Part shown: in pieces, positions 6,787 to 6,971 of the stretch | How the letters are laid out: the number at the start of each line of letters is the position of its first letter | How positions within the stretch are numbered: the first letter of the stretch is position 1 | NCBI GenBank assembly: GCA_002399085.1 | Contig: DHCY01000042.1 | Location: 1-6,971 of the forward strand | Length of the DNA stretch: 6,971 nt | Direction: 5' to 3' | Origin: Anaerolineaceae bacterium UBA4890 | Lineage (GTDB): Bacteria; Chloroflexota; Anaerolineae; Anaerolineales; Anaerolineaceae | Made by a program: the position numbers and the translations under genes | The notes under the pieces: model-generated | What the model was told of the DNA's origin: nothing | Databases searched by the model: none | What the model saw: the letters and a program-made list of their open reading frames with translations, nothing else

Positions 6787-6899
6787 GGTCTCCCGATCGA
6801 TCGAGGATCAGTTCTGATTGTGCCGGTCTCCTGAGTGCGGAACCTCCCTGTGGGACCGAGCACAAGATTTCTCCGTAGGAGTCCATTCTTAGGGAGACC
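6787..6899. repeat. Alternative long-range pairing GGTCTCCC / GGGAGACC and direct repeats
   Basis: GGTCTCCC at 6787-6794 is perfectly complementary to GGGAGACC at 6892-6899, and GGTCTCC at 6825-6831 can pair with the same partner over 7 bases. GATCAGTTCT is repeated directly at 6806-6815 and 6903-6912. Upstream, GACCATGGTC (6781-6790) is a perfect palindrome. Competing complements to one segment could allow a switch between folds, but this is only a pattern. Confidence 0.45.
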
Positions 6900-6940
6900 T
6901 GCGATCAGTTCTCGTCCGCGGTGAGGACACCGGCACGATC
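6816..6940 (+). ncRNA. Candidate structured RNA, possibly a leader of a gene beyond the window
   Basis: The stretch from about 6746 to the window end has no convincing plus-strand gene but strong folding potential. A 12-bp closing stem pairs 6816-6827 with 6929-6940 (GATTGTGCCGGT with ACCGGCACGATC, one G-U). Inside are a hairpin at 6835-6863 (GTGC/GCAC with inner TCCC/GGGA), a small hairpin at 6871-6881 (CTCC/GGAG) and a hairpin at 6908-6928 (GTTCTC/GAGGAC, one G-U) that directly abuts the closing stem. Both non-Watson-Crick pairs are G-U on the plus strand and would be A-C mismatches on the minus strand, which favours a plus-strand RNA. I could not match it to a riboswitch or ribosomal-protein leader class from memory, and no convincing plus-strand promoter was found. 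Confidence 0.4.
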
Positions 6941-6971
6941 AAGTCTCTCGTTGACCGGGACGGCATGGAAA

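Noticed and set aside
6659..6886. 75-aa minus-strand ORF across the M1 gene start
   Set aside because: It overlaps the signal peptide and promoter of the M1 gene and the predicted RNA stems, with no recognisable protein features.
6746..6971. Known leader class such as ribosomal L10 leader or T-box
   Set aside because: I looked for their hallmark strings (for example the T-box GGTGGNACCGCG and the L10-leader GAAGACAGNAGGTG) and did not find them; the class stays open.

Overview
This window looks like chromosomal DNA from a member of the Chloroflexota, most likely an Anaerolineae-type organism. That placement is inferred from three things: the style of the exported proteins (lipobox or membrane anchor, then a Thr/Pro-rich linker, then LysM and an M23 domain with the GPH…DFAPP and SCEGG…GTHxHIARKYNG signatures), the dispersed TGTCATCCTGAACGAAGTGA repeat, and the weak Shine-Dalgarno sites. 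No taxonomic marker gene is present to confirm it.

Layout. The left edge carries a fragment of a dispersed repeat, then a minus-strand tRNA-Leu(CAG) with its own promoter (TTGACA-16-TAAAAT) and a tight intrinsic terminator. A plus-strand promoter with an extended -10 diverges from it and leads into three tandem paralogous genes (287-1894, 1857-3533, 3775-5259). Each encodes an envelope-anchored protein with a LysM domain, a middle helical domain resembling a degenerate lytic transglycosylase, and a C-terminal M23 (LytM-type) metallopeptidase domain whose zinc and catalytic residues are all present. Copies 1 and 2 overlap and are surely co-transcribed. Copy 3 is separated from copy 2 by a 241-bp gap filled with a 24-bp tandem repeat and a near-perfect 28-bp inverted repeat. 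Converging on copy 3, with stop codons directly abutting, is a minus-strand lipoprotein gene for an M1-family (gluzincin) metallopeptidase homologue. The right end (about 6715-6971) holds the M1 gene promoter and then a stretch without an ORF that can fold into a multi-branched RNA. Its G-U pairs favour transcription from the plus strand, so it may be a leader for a gene beyond the window.

How the parts fit together. All four proteins are predicted to be exported and tethered to the outer face of the membrane. The LysM-M23 trio should bind peptidoglycan and cut its cross-bridge peptides, perhaps with different cell-cycle or substrate specialities. The M1 homologue is a separate zinc peptidase on the cell surface, and nothing in the sequence ties its regulation to the trio beyond a similar promoter core. 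The most noteworthy points are the triplication, the shared Glu-to-Gln change at the apparent transglycosylase catalytic position with unequal decay of the other motifs, the conserved Ca-binding-like DxDGDG loop and cysteine pair inside the M23 domain, and the unassigned structured element at the right edge.
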